A stretch of DNA of 64,000 nucleotides from Mycobacterium sp. MS1601 (GTDB taxonomy: Bacteria; Actinomycetota; Actinomycetes; Mycobacteriales; Mycobacteriaceae). This document shows, in pieces, positions 35,947 through 44,693 of the stretch; within the stretch, counting starts at the first letter, position 1, and every line of letters starts with the position of its first letter. The notes under the pieces are model-generated. The model made no database searches, was not told where the DNA came from, and saw only the letters and a program-made list of their open reading frames with translations. The position numbers and the translations under genes are program-made. The stretch covers positions 3,658,001-3,722,000 of the forward strand of contig NZ_CP019420.1 in NCBI RefSeq assembly GCF_001984215.1. Reading direction: 5' to 3'.

Positions 35947-37070
35947 AACGTGTCCTCGCAGTGGTGACCGCGTCCGCAGGCGCCGTGGTTCTGTCGGGTT
36001 GTGGTGGCTGGACGGGACTGAACTCGCTGCCGCTGCCGGGCACCGAGGGGGCGGGGCCCGGTGCGTTCACCATCACCGCGCAGATGCCCGACGTCGACAA
36101 CATCGAACAGAACTCGCGGGTGCGCGTCGGTGACGTCACCGTGGGCAATGTCAGCAAGATCGAACGCCAGGGCTGGAATGCATTGGTGACCATGACGCTC
36201 AACGGTGACGTGCAACTGCCTGCCAACGCCACCGCCACAGTGGGGCAGACCAGCCTGCTGGGCTCCCTGCACATCGAGTTGGCTCCGCCGAAAGACGTTG
36301 CGCCGGAAGGCCGTCTGGTGCAGGGTTCGGTGATCCCGCTGTCGTCCTCGGGTGCCTACCCCACCACGGAACAGACGCTGGCCGCGGTGTCGCTGATTCT
36401 CAACGGTGGCGGCATCTCCCAGGTGCAGGACATCACGCTGGAGCTCAGCACCGCGTTCGCCGGCCGCGAAGGCGACCTGCGCTCGTTGATCGAGCAACTC
36501 GACAAGTTCATCCAGTACAACAACGACCAGAAGAACGACATCATCGCGGCCGCCGAGAGTCTGAACAATCTGGTGGGGCAGTTCGCCGAGCAGAAGCCGG
36601 TGGTGGACCAGGCGCTGCGCACCATCCCGGACGCCCTCGAGGTGCTCAAGGACCAGCGCGAGCAGCTGTCCGAGGCGTTGGTACAGCTGGGCAAGTTCAG
36701 TGCCTTCGCCGCGGATTCGGCCAACCAGACTCGTGAGGCACTGGTCCAGGAACTCAAGGATCTGGGCCCGGTGCTGCAGTCGCTGGCCGACGCGGGTCCG
36801 GCTCTGACCCGGTCGTTGAGCTTCTTCCCGACGTTCCCGTGGCCGAAGGAGACGATCAGCAACTGGATGCGCGGCGACTACGGCAACCTGAGCCTGGTGT
36901 TCGACCTGACGCTGAGCCGCATCGACAGCGGCTTTTTCACCGGAACCCGGTGGGAGGGCGACCTGACCGAGTTGGAACTGCAGTGGGGCCGCACCATCGG
37001 TCAGCTGCCCAGCCCGTACACGCGAGCCAACCCGCTGATTGTTCCGTACCGCTGGGACCAGGGGCGCTGA
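35943..37070 (+). CDS. mceE: MceE-type lipoprotein of the Mce transporter
   Basis: A 375-residue lipoprotein from GTG 35943. The signal ends in lipobox VLSGC, and the acylated Cys is followed by a Gly-rich linker. The MCE domain has NSRVRVGDVTVGNVSKI. The end carries DYGNLSLVFDLTLSRID and the PYRWDQ stretch seen in E members. E is the lipoprotein member that anchors the assembly to the membrane. Confidence 0.94.
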   Translation: MKRVLAVVTASAGAVVLSGCGGWTGLNSLPLPGTEGAGPGAFTITAQMPDVDNIEQNSRVRVGDVTVGNVSKIERQGWNALVTMTLNGDVQLPANATATVGQTSLLGSLHIELAPPKDVAPEGRLVQGSVIPLSSSGAYPTTEQTLAAVSLILNGGGISQVQDITLELSTAFAGREGDLRSLIEQLDKFIQYNNDQKNDIIAAAESLNNLVGQFAEQKPVVDQALRTIPDALEVLKDQREQLSEALVQLGKFSAFAADSANQTREALVQELKDLGPVLQSLADAGPALTRSLSFFPTFPWPKETISNWMRGDYGNLSLVFDLTLSRIDSGFFTGTRWEGDLTELELQWGRTIGQLPSPYTRANPLIVPYRWDQGR

Positions 37071-37071
37071 C

Positions 37072-38535
37072 ATGCATCTGAGCAAGAAGATCCTGACACA
37101 GCTGGTCATCTTCATCCTGATCGCCGTGACGGCGGGCGCGGTGATGATCTTCAACTTCATCAACCTGCCCGCAATGCTGTTCGGAGTCGGGGAGTACCGG
37201 GTCACCATCGAGTTGCCCGAAGCTGCCGGCATCTACCAGCGCGGCAACGTCACCTACCGCGGTACCGAGGTGGGACGCATCGAGGATGTGAGGCTCAGCG
37301 ACGACGGGGTGGAAGCGACGTTGGTGCTGCGTTCCAACCAGAAGATCCCCGCCGACCTCGACGCCGAGGTGCACAGTCAGTCGGCAGTGGGTGAGCAGTA
37401 CATCGTGCTGCTGCCGCGTAGCGGTGACGGCCCGGACCTGGCCGACGGCGATGTGATCCCGATGAACCGCACCACCGTGCCCACCGATGTCAACACCCTG
37501 TTGGATGCGACAAACCGTGGCCTGCAGGCGATTCCGAACGACAACTTGACCACGGCCATCGACGAGGCGTACATCGCGATTGGCGGCCTGGGCCCTGAGA
37601 TCTCTCGGTTTGTCAAGGGCTCAACGGCTTTGGCGATCGACAGTCGCGCCAATCTCGACGAGCTGACCACGCTGATCGACCAGTCGCAGCCGGTGCTCGA
37701 TTCTCAGACCGACACCGCGGACTCCATCGGTGCCTGGGCGGCGCACCTGGACACCATCAGCAGCCAACTGCGTGACCAGGATCCGGCGGTGCGCGGGGTG
37801 CTGGTCGAGGGCTCGGGTGCCGCCGACGAGGTGCGCGCACTGTTCGACCGGTTGCAGCCGACACTGCCGGTGCTGCTGGCCAACTTGGTGAGCGTGGGTG
37901 AAGTGGCCATCACCTACCAGCCCAACCTGGAACAACTGCTGGTGCTGCTGCCGCAGGGTGCCGCCGTCACCTCGGCCACCGGTGTGGCCAATCGGCACAC
38001 CAAGCAGGACTACAAGGGCGCGTACCTCAGCTTCAACCTGAACCTCAACCTGCCGCCGCCATGCACCACCGGCTTCCTACCGCCTCAGCAGCAGCGCCCG
38101 CCCGCCGCGGTGGACTCGCCCGACCGGGTGGCAGGCAACCTGTACTGCCGGATTCCGCAGGACTCGTCGTTCAATGTCCGCGGTGCCCGCAACGTGCCGT
38201 GTGTGACGGTGCCTGGCAAACGTGCGGCGTCCGTGCGTGAGTGCGAGAGCGACGAGGTTTACGTCCCGTTGAACAACGGCTTCAACTGGAAGGGTGATCC
38301 GAACGCGACCAACTCGGGTCAGGCGATCCCGGACGTCCCGCCCGGCATGCCACCTGCGGAAGCGCCGCCGCCGCCCGCCCCGGCTCCGCCGCCCATCGCG
38401 GCCGCCGAATACGACCCGAGCACCGGCACGTACGTTGGACCCGACGGGCATGTGTACAAGCAAGCCGATTTGGCCCGCGGTGCCGCAGAGGAGCAAACAT
38501 GGCAGACGATGCTGCTGCCCCCGAAGGGAAGCTGA
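37072..38535 (+). CDS. mceF: MceF-type MCE-family protein
   Basis: A 487-residue protein with ATG 37072 two bases after the mceE stop. An N-terminal helix is followed by the MCE domain (RGNVTYRGTEVGRIEDV) and a long helical segment. The Cys-containing PPPCTTGFLPPQQQRPP and later CRIPQDSSFNVRGARNVPC segments are typical of F members. The last 36 bases overlap the start of the next gene in another frame. Confidence 0.93.
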   Translation: MHLSKKILTQLVIFILIAVTAGAVMIFNFINLPAMLFGVGEYRVTIELPEAAGIYQRGNVTYRGTEVGRIEDVRLSDDGVEATLVLRSNQKIPADLDAEVHSQSAVGEQYIVLLPRSGDGPDLADGDVIPMNRTTVPTDVNTLLDATNRGLQAIPNDNLTTAIDEAYIAIGGLGPEISRFVKGSTALAIDSRANLDELTTLIDQSQPVLDSQTDTADSIGAWAAHLDTISSQLRDQDPAVRGVLVEGSGAADEVRALFDRLQPTLPVLLANLVSVGEVAITYQPNLEQLLVLLPQGAAVTSATGVANRHTKQDYKGAYLSFNLNLNLPPPCTTGFLPPQQQRPPAAVDSPDRVAGNLYCRIPQDSSFNVRGARNVPCVTVPGKRAASVRECESDEVYVPLNNGFNWKGDPNATNSGQAIPDVPPGMPPAEAPPPPAPAPPPIAAAEYDPSTGTYVGPDGHVYKQADLARGAAEEQTWQTMLLPPKGS

Positions 38536-39215
38536 AGGGGGAATCCGAGGAGTCGGAGACCCCCGAGGCCGACGAGACCCCTGAGGGTGCGACGGAATCG
38601 CCTCGAGACGACGACGCACAGGACGTGACGGACTCCGACTCCACCGAGGTTGAGGACGAGAACGAGGACACCGCTGACGATGCGGAAGCCGAGGACTTCC
38701 CGGAGGAGACCCCGGCCCCGGTCAAGGAGCCGATGTCGCCGGTGAAGCTGGCGGTGATCATCGGCGTGGTGGTGGTACTGGTGCTCGGCGGCACGGTGGG
38801 CTGGCTGGGATACCGCTCTGTCGAGTCCAAACAGCTCGCCGAGCAACGCAGTGTCTTCCTCCAGGTGGGCAGGCAGGCCGCACTGAACCTGACCACCATC
38901 AACTTCGCAACGGTGGACGCCGACGTGCAACGCATCCTGGACTCGGCCACCGACTCGTTCTACGACGACTTCTCCGCACGTACCCAGCCGTTCGTGGATG
39001 TGGTCCGCCAAGCCCAGTCGACATCGGTGGGTGAGGTCACCTCGGCCGGCCTGGAGTCCGAGGACGCCGACGGGGCGCAGGTCCTGGTGGCCATCACGGT
39101 GCGGACCTCCAATGTCGGTGCGCCGGAACAGGAACCGCGAGCATGGCGGATGCGGATCTCGGTCAAGAAGGTGGGCGAGGACACCAAGGTGTCGAATGTG
39201 GAGTTTGTGCCGTGA
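38499..39215 (+). CDS. Mce-associated membrane protein 1 with a highly acidic cytoplasmic tail
   Basis: A 238-residue protein. Residues 1-80 are extraordinarily rich in Asp/Glu and probably disordered, residues 85-107 form a single membrane helix, and the rest is an extracytoplasmic NTF2-like domain (DDFSARTQPFVDVVRQAQ, VTSAGLESEDADGAQVLVAITV). It overlaps mceF by 37 bases. Mas proteins accompany Mce complexes and are thought to stabilise them. The acidic tail faces the cytoplasm, where it could contact the MceG ATPase (inference). Confidence 0.85.
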   Translation: MADDAAAPEGKLKGESEESETPEADETPEGATESPRDDDAQDVTDSDSTEVEDENEDTADDAEAEDFPEETPAPVKEPMSPVKLAVIIGVVVVLVLGGTVGWLGYRSVESKQLAEQRSVFLQVGRQAALNLTTINFATVDADVQRILDSATDSFYDDFSARTQPFVDVVRQAQSTSVGEVTSAGLESEDADGAQVLVAITVRTSNVGAPEQEPRAWRMRISVKKVGEDTKVSNVEFVP

Positions 39216-39847
39216 CCTCAGAGGACAAGCTGACCGAGACCACCACCGAGGACACCACCGACGTGCCGACCGACACCACCGACACTTCCGACGAGTTGAT
39301 CGACAGCACCGTCGAGGAGGTGCCGCCCTCCGAGCAACCGGAGACTGCCGCGCAGAAGGCCGGGATCAACTGGCCCAGGGTGCTTGCGTTCGGCGTGCTG
39401 CCCGCGCTGGCCCTGATCCTCGGTGCTGCAGCGGGCTTCCTGAAATGGCAGGACTCGTCGGTGCGCAACGCCGACGTCGTCCGCATCGAATCGGTGCAGA
39501 TCGCCAAGGACGCCACCGTCAGACTGCTGTCCTACAAACCCGACACGGTGGAACAGGACCTGGGCTCCGCGCGGGATCTGCTCACCGGCGAGTTCCGGGA
39601 CTCCTACACCCAGCTGATCAACGACGTGGTGATCCCGGGTTCCAAGGAGAAACAGATCTCGGCGGTGGCCACCGTGCCCGCGGCGGCCTCGGTGTCCGCC
39701 GAACCCAACAAGGCCGTGGTGCTGGTGTTCGTCAACCAGACCGTGGTGGTGGGCTCCGATGCGCCGACCGGCACCACCTCCAGCGTGCAGGTGACGATGG
39801 ACCGGGTGGGGGACCGCTGGCTGATCTCCGAGTTCGATCCGGTCTGA
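39212..39847 (+). CDS. Mce-associated membrane protein 2
   Basis: A 211-residue relative of the preceding Mas. The first 45 residues are acidic (Thr/Asp/Glu-rich), then comes a membrane helix near residues 52-74 and a C-terminal NTF2-like domain (DSYTQLINDVVIPGSKEKQI; VNQTVVVGSDAPTGTTSSVQV). The GTG start overlaps the previous stop. The presence of two Mas genes in tandem is the usual end of an mce operon. Confidence 0.85.
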   Translation: MTSEDKLTETTTEDTTDVPTDTTDTSDELIDSTVEEVPPSEQPETAAQKAGINWPRVLAFGVLPALALILGAAAGFLKWQDSSVRNADVVRIESVQIAKDATVRLLSYKPDTVEQDLGSARDLLTGEFRDSYTQLINDVVIPGSKEKQISAVATVPAAASVSAEPNKAVVLVFVNQTVVVGSDAPTGTTSSVQVTMDRVGDRWLISEFDPV

Positions 39848-39853
39848 TCCTCG

Positions 39854-40756
39854 ATGGCCGCTGACTCCAGGTGGATCGACGTCGCTGCTTCCGGCGTGAC
39901 GCTCAAGGCACTGACCTGGGGGCCAGACAGCGGCCCGGTGGCTTTGTGCCTGCACGGTTTTCCCGACACCGCGTTCGGCTGGCGCAAGCTCGCACCTCAT
40001 CTGGTGGCGGCCGGGTACCGAGTGGTGGCACCGATGATGCGCGGGTACGCCCCGTCGGGCTTCCCCGTCGACGGCGCCTACCACGTGGGTGCCTTGATGG
40101 ACGACGCGCTGCGGGTTCGCGACGCCGTCGGTGGTGGGGACGACGACCTGCTGATCGGCCACGACTGGGGTGCCATCGCCGCGACCGGACTGGCGGCGAT
40201 GCCCGACAGTCCCTTCCGCAAGGCCGTCATCATGTCGGTGCCACCGTCGGCATCGTTCCAGCCGCTGTCGCAGGTCCCGCATCGGCTGCGACTGGCGGCT
40301 GGACTTCCTCGCCAGTTCACGCGCAGCTGGTACATCGTGTACTTCCAATTGTCCTGGTTGCCGGAACGCTCCGCCAACTGGGTCATACCGCGGCTGTGGC
40401 GGCAGTGGTCACCCGGTTATGCCGCGGACGAGGACCTGCGCCACGTGCTGACAGCCATCGGTGCGCGGGAACGCTGGCGGGCTGCGCTGGGCCCGTACCG
40501 CGCGACCATCCGCAACTACACCCCGCCGCAGCGGTATGCCGAACTGCACCGGCATTGGCTCTCGCCGCCCCGGGTGCCTGTTCTCTACCTGCACGGCCGC
40601 GACGACGGCTGCGCCTCCGCCGACTACACCGAGTGGGTGCGGCGCATTCTTCCCGACGGCAGCCGTACCGAGATTGTCTCTGCTGCAGGTCATTTCCTGC
40701 AGCTCGAGCAGCCGGACACAGTGGCGCGGCACATCGTCGAATTCGCCGCCGGCTAA
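39854..40756 (+). CDS. alpha/beta hydrolase (epoxide-hydrolase/esterase type)
   Basis: A 300-residue hydrolase with HGFPDTAFGWRK (oxyanion HGxP), the nucleophile motif GHDWGA with Asp, and a C-terminal GHFLQLEQP histidine. The Asp nucleophile (HDW) is that of epoxide hydrolases and haloalkane dehalogenases rather than Ser esterases. It starts six bases after the second Mas gene, so it is co-transcribed with mce and may act on the imported lipid. The substrate is unknown. Confidence 0.85.
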   Translation: MAADSRWIDVAASGVTLKALTWGPDSGPVALCLHGFPDTAFGWRKLAPHLVAAGYRVVAPMMRGYAPSGFPVDGAYHVGALMDDALRVRDAVGGGDDDLLIGHDWGAIAATGLAAMPDSPFRKAVIMSVPPSASFQPLSQVPHRLRLAAGLPRQFTRSWYIVYFQLSWLPERSANWVIPRLWRQWSPGYAADEDLRHVLTAIGARERWRAALGPYRATIRNYTPPQRYAELHRHWLSPPRVPVLYLHGRDDGCASADYTEWVRRILPDGSRTEIVSAAGHFLQLEQPDTVARHIVEFAAG

Positions 40757-40759
40757 GCG

Positions 40760-41983
40760 GTGTCACGTCTTGCGGCGGTCGACGCCCAGTCGTACTGGAT
40801 GTCGGCCAAGATCCCCAACGACCAGTTCCTGCTTTTTGCGTTCGACGGCGCACCCGCCGCCGAGCCGATGCTGGCGCAGGTGAGGCGGCGGGCCGCGGTC
40901 TGCCATGACCTGCGCTTGCGGATTCTCGACGACCACCCTGCCCGGTTTCCTCGATGGGTGTTCGCCGATGTGCCAGCGTTTGCCGAGCACGGCGCCGCGG
41001 ACTGGCGCGGCTGTCTGGACCGTGTAGCGGGTCTCGCCGAGCATCAGTTGCACCCCACCGTTGCGGCCTGGCGGCTGCACGTGTTCACTCCTGTCGAGGG
41101 TGTCCCGGGCGCGTCAGGTGCGGCCACTGTTGCGGTGCTACAGATTTCGCATGCCCTTGCCGACGGGACCCGCAGTGCTGCTCTTGCGGGCTGGTTGTTC
41201 GGCCGGGCGCAGGTGGTGGCTCCCGTCATCGTTCCGCGCCGCGGCAGCCTGCTGGCCCGATCGGTCACCGCCGCGCGCACCCACAACCAGCAGCTCAGCG
41301 ATATCGAGTCCGGGCTGCTGGCAGCCGCGCCGGCGCCGCGACCGGCGCTGCTCACCAACGCCGCACCTGCCGGACGTCGCCAGGTGCGCACTCTCCTTCG
41401 GCCCCGCGCCGCGCTCGACGGACCCACCGTCACCGTCGCTGCCCTGGCCGCGGTCGGCACTGCTCTCGCCGACTATCTCGGTGAGCGCGGTGCCGACGTG
41501 TCGCAGCTGGCCGCCGAAGTGCCGATGGCGCACAGCGGTATCCGCCTTGCGCACAACCACTTCCGTAATGTCGGGGTTGGCCTCTACCCGGGTGTGGCAG
41601 ACCGCATGGAGCTGATCGCCGCCGACCTGGCTGCCGCCAGAACCCGTGGCGAGCATCCGGCAGCAGTGGCTGCACGACGGTCTTTCGCCGCGGTACCGGC
41701 ACCACTGCTGCGGTGGGGTGTCCATCAGTTCGATGCGACGGCCCGCTCGCCGGTGGTGACCGGAAACACGGTGGTCACCAGCGTCAACCGCGGGCCCGCC
41801 GACCTGTACTTCGGGGCGGCCCCGGTGCTGTTCACCACCGGCTACCCGGCACTGTCGCCGATGATGTCGTTGGTGCACGGTGTGCACGGCCTCGGGGATA
41901 CCGTGGCCGTGAGCGTGCATGCCGCCGAATCTGCAGGCGATATCGACGACTATGTCGACCGTCTGGAACGCGCACTGGGCTGA
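40760..41983 (+). CDS. WS/DGAT-like acyltransferase-family protein
   Basis: A 407-residue protein from GTG 40760, three bases past the hydrolase. The central QISHALADGTRS is the HxxxDG catalytic signature of the wax ester synthase/diacylglycerol acyltransferase group; the first His of HHxxxDG is replaced by Ser, although the catalytic second His remains. The C-terminal half resembles the family's DUF1298-like domain (SVNRGPADLYFGAAPVLF). It probably transfers an acyl group to an alcohol, making wax ester or triacylglycerol-like lipid. Activity is less sure because the canonical double His is altered. Confidence 0.65.
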   Translation: MSRLAAVDAQSYWMSAKIPNDQFLLFAFDGAPAAEPMLAQVRRRAAVCHDLRLRILDDHPARFPRWVFADVPAFAEHGAADWRGCLDRVAGLAEHQLHPTVAAWRLHVFTPVEGVPGASGAATVAVLQISHALADGTRSAALAGWLFGRAQVVAPVIVPRRGSLLARSVTAARTHNQQLSDIESGLLAAAPAPRPALLTNAAPAGRRQVRTLLRPRAALDGPTVTVAALAAVGTALADYLGERGADVSQLAAEVPMAHSGIRLAHNHFRNVGVGLYPGVADRMELIAADLAAARTRGEHPAAVAARRSFAAVPAPLLRWGVHQFDATARSPVVTGNTVVTSVNRGPADLYFGAAPVLFTTGYPALSPMMSLVHGVHGLGDTVAVSVHAAESAGDIDDYVDRLERALG

Positions 41984-42015
41984 GACGTAGTCTCTGACGG
42001 GCAGGTGTCCGTCGA

Positions 42016-42826
42016 ATGTTGACCGCTGTGTGTCCATCCCACGTCGCGGACTCCGTTCTGCGCAACCACATCACGCACAATGCGACCGAGACGTGGTGCC
42101 ACTACTGGACCCCACCGACGCAGGCGTCCACCCCATCGCGGTGACATTCGAGGTCTTCATGGCAGCGTTCATGGCGGGCGTCGACCTGCACTTCCTGGCG
42201 GCAACCAACTCCGGTACGGTCGCGGCACGCACCGTCGCCGACGAAATCTCGTCTGCTGCAGGCATTTCACAGCCTGACCTCACCGCGGACGTAGCCGCGT
42301 ATCTGAGCCCCACCTCGGCATGGCACGTTACTTCTTCGCCACCAGTTCCACCGGGTCCGGCGACATGACCGCCGATCAACTGCTGCAGGTGGTGTCCGAC
42401 GTCGGGTAGCACACCCCGGAAGTCTGGCCGGTGCCGTGTCCTGTCCCGCTGTACCGGGCACGGATGGCACTGTCGAAAGGCGAAGCGGCGCAATGGGTGC
42501 ACGCAGCCGATCTGGGCTCGCCGCCTGCCAGCCGCGCGGCGGCCAACCGGATGAGCCCCGCGGGCATCAGCATCTTCGACGCCGCCAGCAGGCTGCAGTA
42601 CTGCGGACTGCGGTTCCTGCAGCAGTTCGTTTCCGACGTCACCCTGCCCGTCGAACTCGACGGCCGCGAGCACATCGACTACGTGGCCACGCAGGTGTTC
42701 ACCGAGTACGTGCGCTACGCGTTCCCCACACATGTCGATGGTCTGATGTTCCCCAGCACGCAGGGCGGGGGAAACAACGTCGTCGTCTTCGTCGGCCCCG
42801 ATGCCTGCGCGAACGCCCGGATCTGA
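42016..42826 (+). pseudogene. decayed HEPN/RES-N-terminal plus RES-domain gene
   Basis: Three frames read in sequence give a recognisable protein. Frame 1 from 42016 begins CPSHVADSVLRNHITHNATETWCHY, the zinc-type start of HEPN/RES N-terminal domains with the final Cys lost. Frame 3 then gives a helical section to about 42330. The last frame, with an in-frame TAG at 42407-42409, gives LYRARMALSKG and NRMSPAGISIFDAA and ends in the VDGLMFPSTQGGGNNVVVFVGP of RES domains. About 60 residues of the RES middle are missing. RES proteins of toxin-antitoxin systems degrade NAD+. No antitoxin is seen. Confidence 0.75.
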
Positions 42827-42940
42827 AACCGAGGCCACCCGCATCACGATGAACCCGCGCAGCGTCACAACCAGCAGGGTGATGACCGTCGCGCGCTGAT
42901 GGATGCCGAGAACTGTTCCGAAGAACTGATTCCACCGGAC

Positions 42941-42954
42941 TAGAACACGTTCTA
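42941..42954. promoter_or_regulatory. KstR-type operator of the DUF3556 gene
   Basis: TAGAACACGTTCTA is a perfect 14-bp palindrome and an exact match to TnnAACnnGTTnnA. It lies 11 bases before the ATG at 42966, a position over the transcription start. I rate this as the strongest of the three sterol boxes in the window. Confidence 0.8.
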
Positions 42955-42965
42955 ATCTGACTGGC

Positions 42966-44693
42966 ATGGGATTTCTCAAGCAGACCACCCCCCAGATCGA
43001 TTTCGAGCAGTGGAGCAAGGGGACGCGAGCGGAGAAGATCGTGCCGATGGCCCGGCACTGGGCCGAGGTCGGCTTCGGCACCCCGGTGGCGCTGCATCTG
43101 TTCTACGTGGTCAAGATCCTGGCCTACGTCCTGGGGGCCTGGCTGGTTGTCCTCACCACCCGCGGTATCGACGGTTTTTTCAACGTCGGACAGTGGTTCA
43201 ACGAGCCCATCGTGTTCCAGAAAGTGGTGTTGTACACCATGTTGTTCGAGGTCGTCGGCCTCGGCTGCGGATTCGGCCCACTGAACAACCGCTTCTTTCC
43301 GCCCCTGGGATCGATCCTGTACTGGCTGCGGCCAGGCACCATCCGGCTGCCGCCGTGGCCGAACCGCATACCGCTGACCAAGGGTGACAACCGCACGCCC
43401 TTCGACGCTGCGGTCTACGGCGCACTGCTGGTGGTCTTGGTGATCGCGCTGTTCTCCGACGGGGTGGGTCCAGGCGCCGGTGTGCTGCCCGCCTGGCAAC
43501 TGTGGGCCGTGCTGGGTCTGCTGGCGCTGATCGGATTGCGCGACAAGGTGATCTTCCTGGCCGCACGCGGGGAGGTCTACGGATCACTGGCGGTGGCGTG
43601 CCTGTTCGCCAGCTCTCACGTCGTCGACATGATCATTGCCGCCAAACTGGTGTGCCTGGTGATCTGGATTGGCGCTGCCACCTCCAAACTCAACAAACAC
43701 TTCCCGTTCGTCATCTCCACAATGATGAGCAACAACCCGGTGTTTCGGCCGCGCTTCATCAAACGTGGTTTCTTCGAACACTTTCCGGACGATCTGCGCC
43801 CGGGCTGGCGGTCACGCTTCCTGGCGCATTTCTCCACGGCCATCGAGGGCCTGGTACCGCTGGTGCTGTTCTTCTCCCACGGTGGCTGGCCCACGGCCAT
43901 CGCGGCGTTCATCATGCTGTGCTTTCACTTCGGCATCCTGAGTTCCATCCCGATGGGAGTGCCGCTGGAATGGAATGTGTTCATGATGTTCTCGGTGCTG
44001 GCATTGTTCGTCGGGCACTCCGACATCGGCCTGGGGGACTTGCAGAGCCCACTGCCCATCGTGCTGTTCGTCGTCGTCGCAGGCACCGTCGTCATCGGAA
44101 ACCTGTTCCCGCGCAAGGTGTCCTTCCTGCCCGGCATGCGCTATTACGCGGGCAACTGGGATACCTCCCTGTGGTGTATCAAACCTTCGGCCGATGCCAA
44201 GATCGCGCAGGGCATCGTGGCCATCGCCAGCATGCCCGCCGCGCAGCTGGAGAAGTTCTACGGCAGCAAAGAGGCCGCGCAGATCCCGATGTACATGGGA
44301 TATGCGTTCCGCGCCTTCAACACTCACGGTCGGGCTCTGTTCACCCTGGCGCACCGGGCGATGGCCGGGCACAACGAGGACGACTACACCCTGACCGACG
44401 GCGAGCGCATCGTGTCGACGGCCATCGGCTGGAACTTCGGCGACGGGCACATGAGCAACGAACAACTGGTGGCCGCACTGCAAACCCGCTGCCACTTCGA
44501 GCCGGGCGAGGTGCGCATAGTCATGCTCGACGCCCAACCCATCCACAAGCAGACCCAGCACTATCGGCTGGTAGACGCCGCCACCGGCGAGTTCGAAACC
44601 GGCTACCTCAACGTCGCCGACATGGTGACCCGTCAGCCCTGGGACGACACCGTTCCCGTGCACGTCACCAGGAGCAGCTCCGTCAGGCCGTGA
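42966..44693 (+). CDS. DUF3556-type integral membrane protein
   Basis: A 575-residue multi-helix protein. It has several hydrophobic segments between residues 40 and 400 (for example ILAYVLGAWLVVL), and a soluble C-terminal part after about residue 420 (GYAFRAFNTHGRALFTLAHRAM). It matches the mycobacterial DUF3556 membrane family as I recall it. Function unknown. A perfect KstR-type palindrome lies immediately upstream, which ties it to sterol metabolism by inference. Its stop overlaps the convergent SDR-like gene by 11 bases. Confidence 0.8.
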   Translation: MGFLKQTTPQIDFEQWSKGTRAEKIVPMARHWAEVGFGTPVALHLFYVVKILAYVLGAWLVVLTTRGIDGFFNVGQWFNEPIVFQKVVLYTMLFEVVGLGCGFGPLNNRFFPPLGSILYWLRPGTIRLPPWPNRIPLTKGDNRTPFDAAVYGALLVVLVIALFSDGVGPGAGVLPAWQLWAVLGLLALIGLRDKVIFLAARGEVYGSLAVACLFASSHVVDMIIAAKLVCLVIWIGAATSKLNKHFPFVISTMMSNNPVFRPRFIKRGFFEHFPDDLRPGWRSRFLAHFSTAIEGLVPLVLFFSHGGWPTAIAAFIMLCFHFGILSSIPMGVPLEWNVFMMFSVLALFVGHSDIGLGDLQSPLPIVLFVVVAGTVVIGNLFPRKVSFLPGMRYYAGNWDTSLWCIKPSADAKIAQGIVAIASMPAAQLEKFYGSKEAAQIPMYMGYAFRAFNTHGRALFTLAHRAMAGHNEDDYTLTDGERIVSTAIGWNFGDGHMSNEQLVAALQTRCHFEPGEVRIVMLDAQPIHKQTQHYRLVDAATGEFETGYLNVADMVTRQPWDDTVPVHVTRSSSVRP

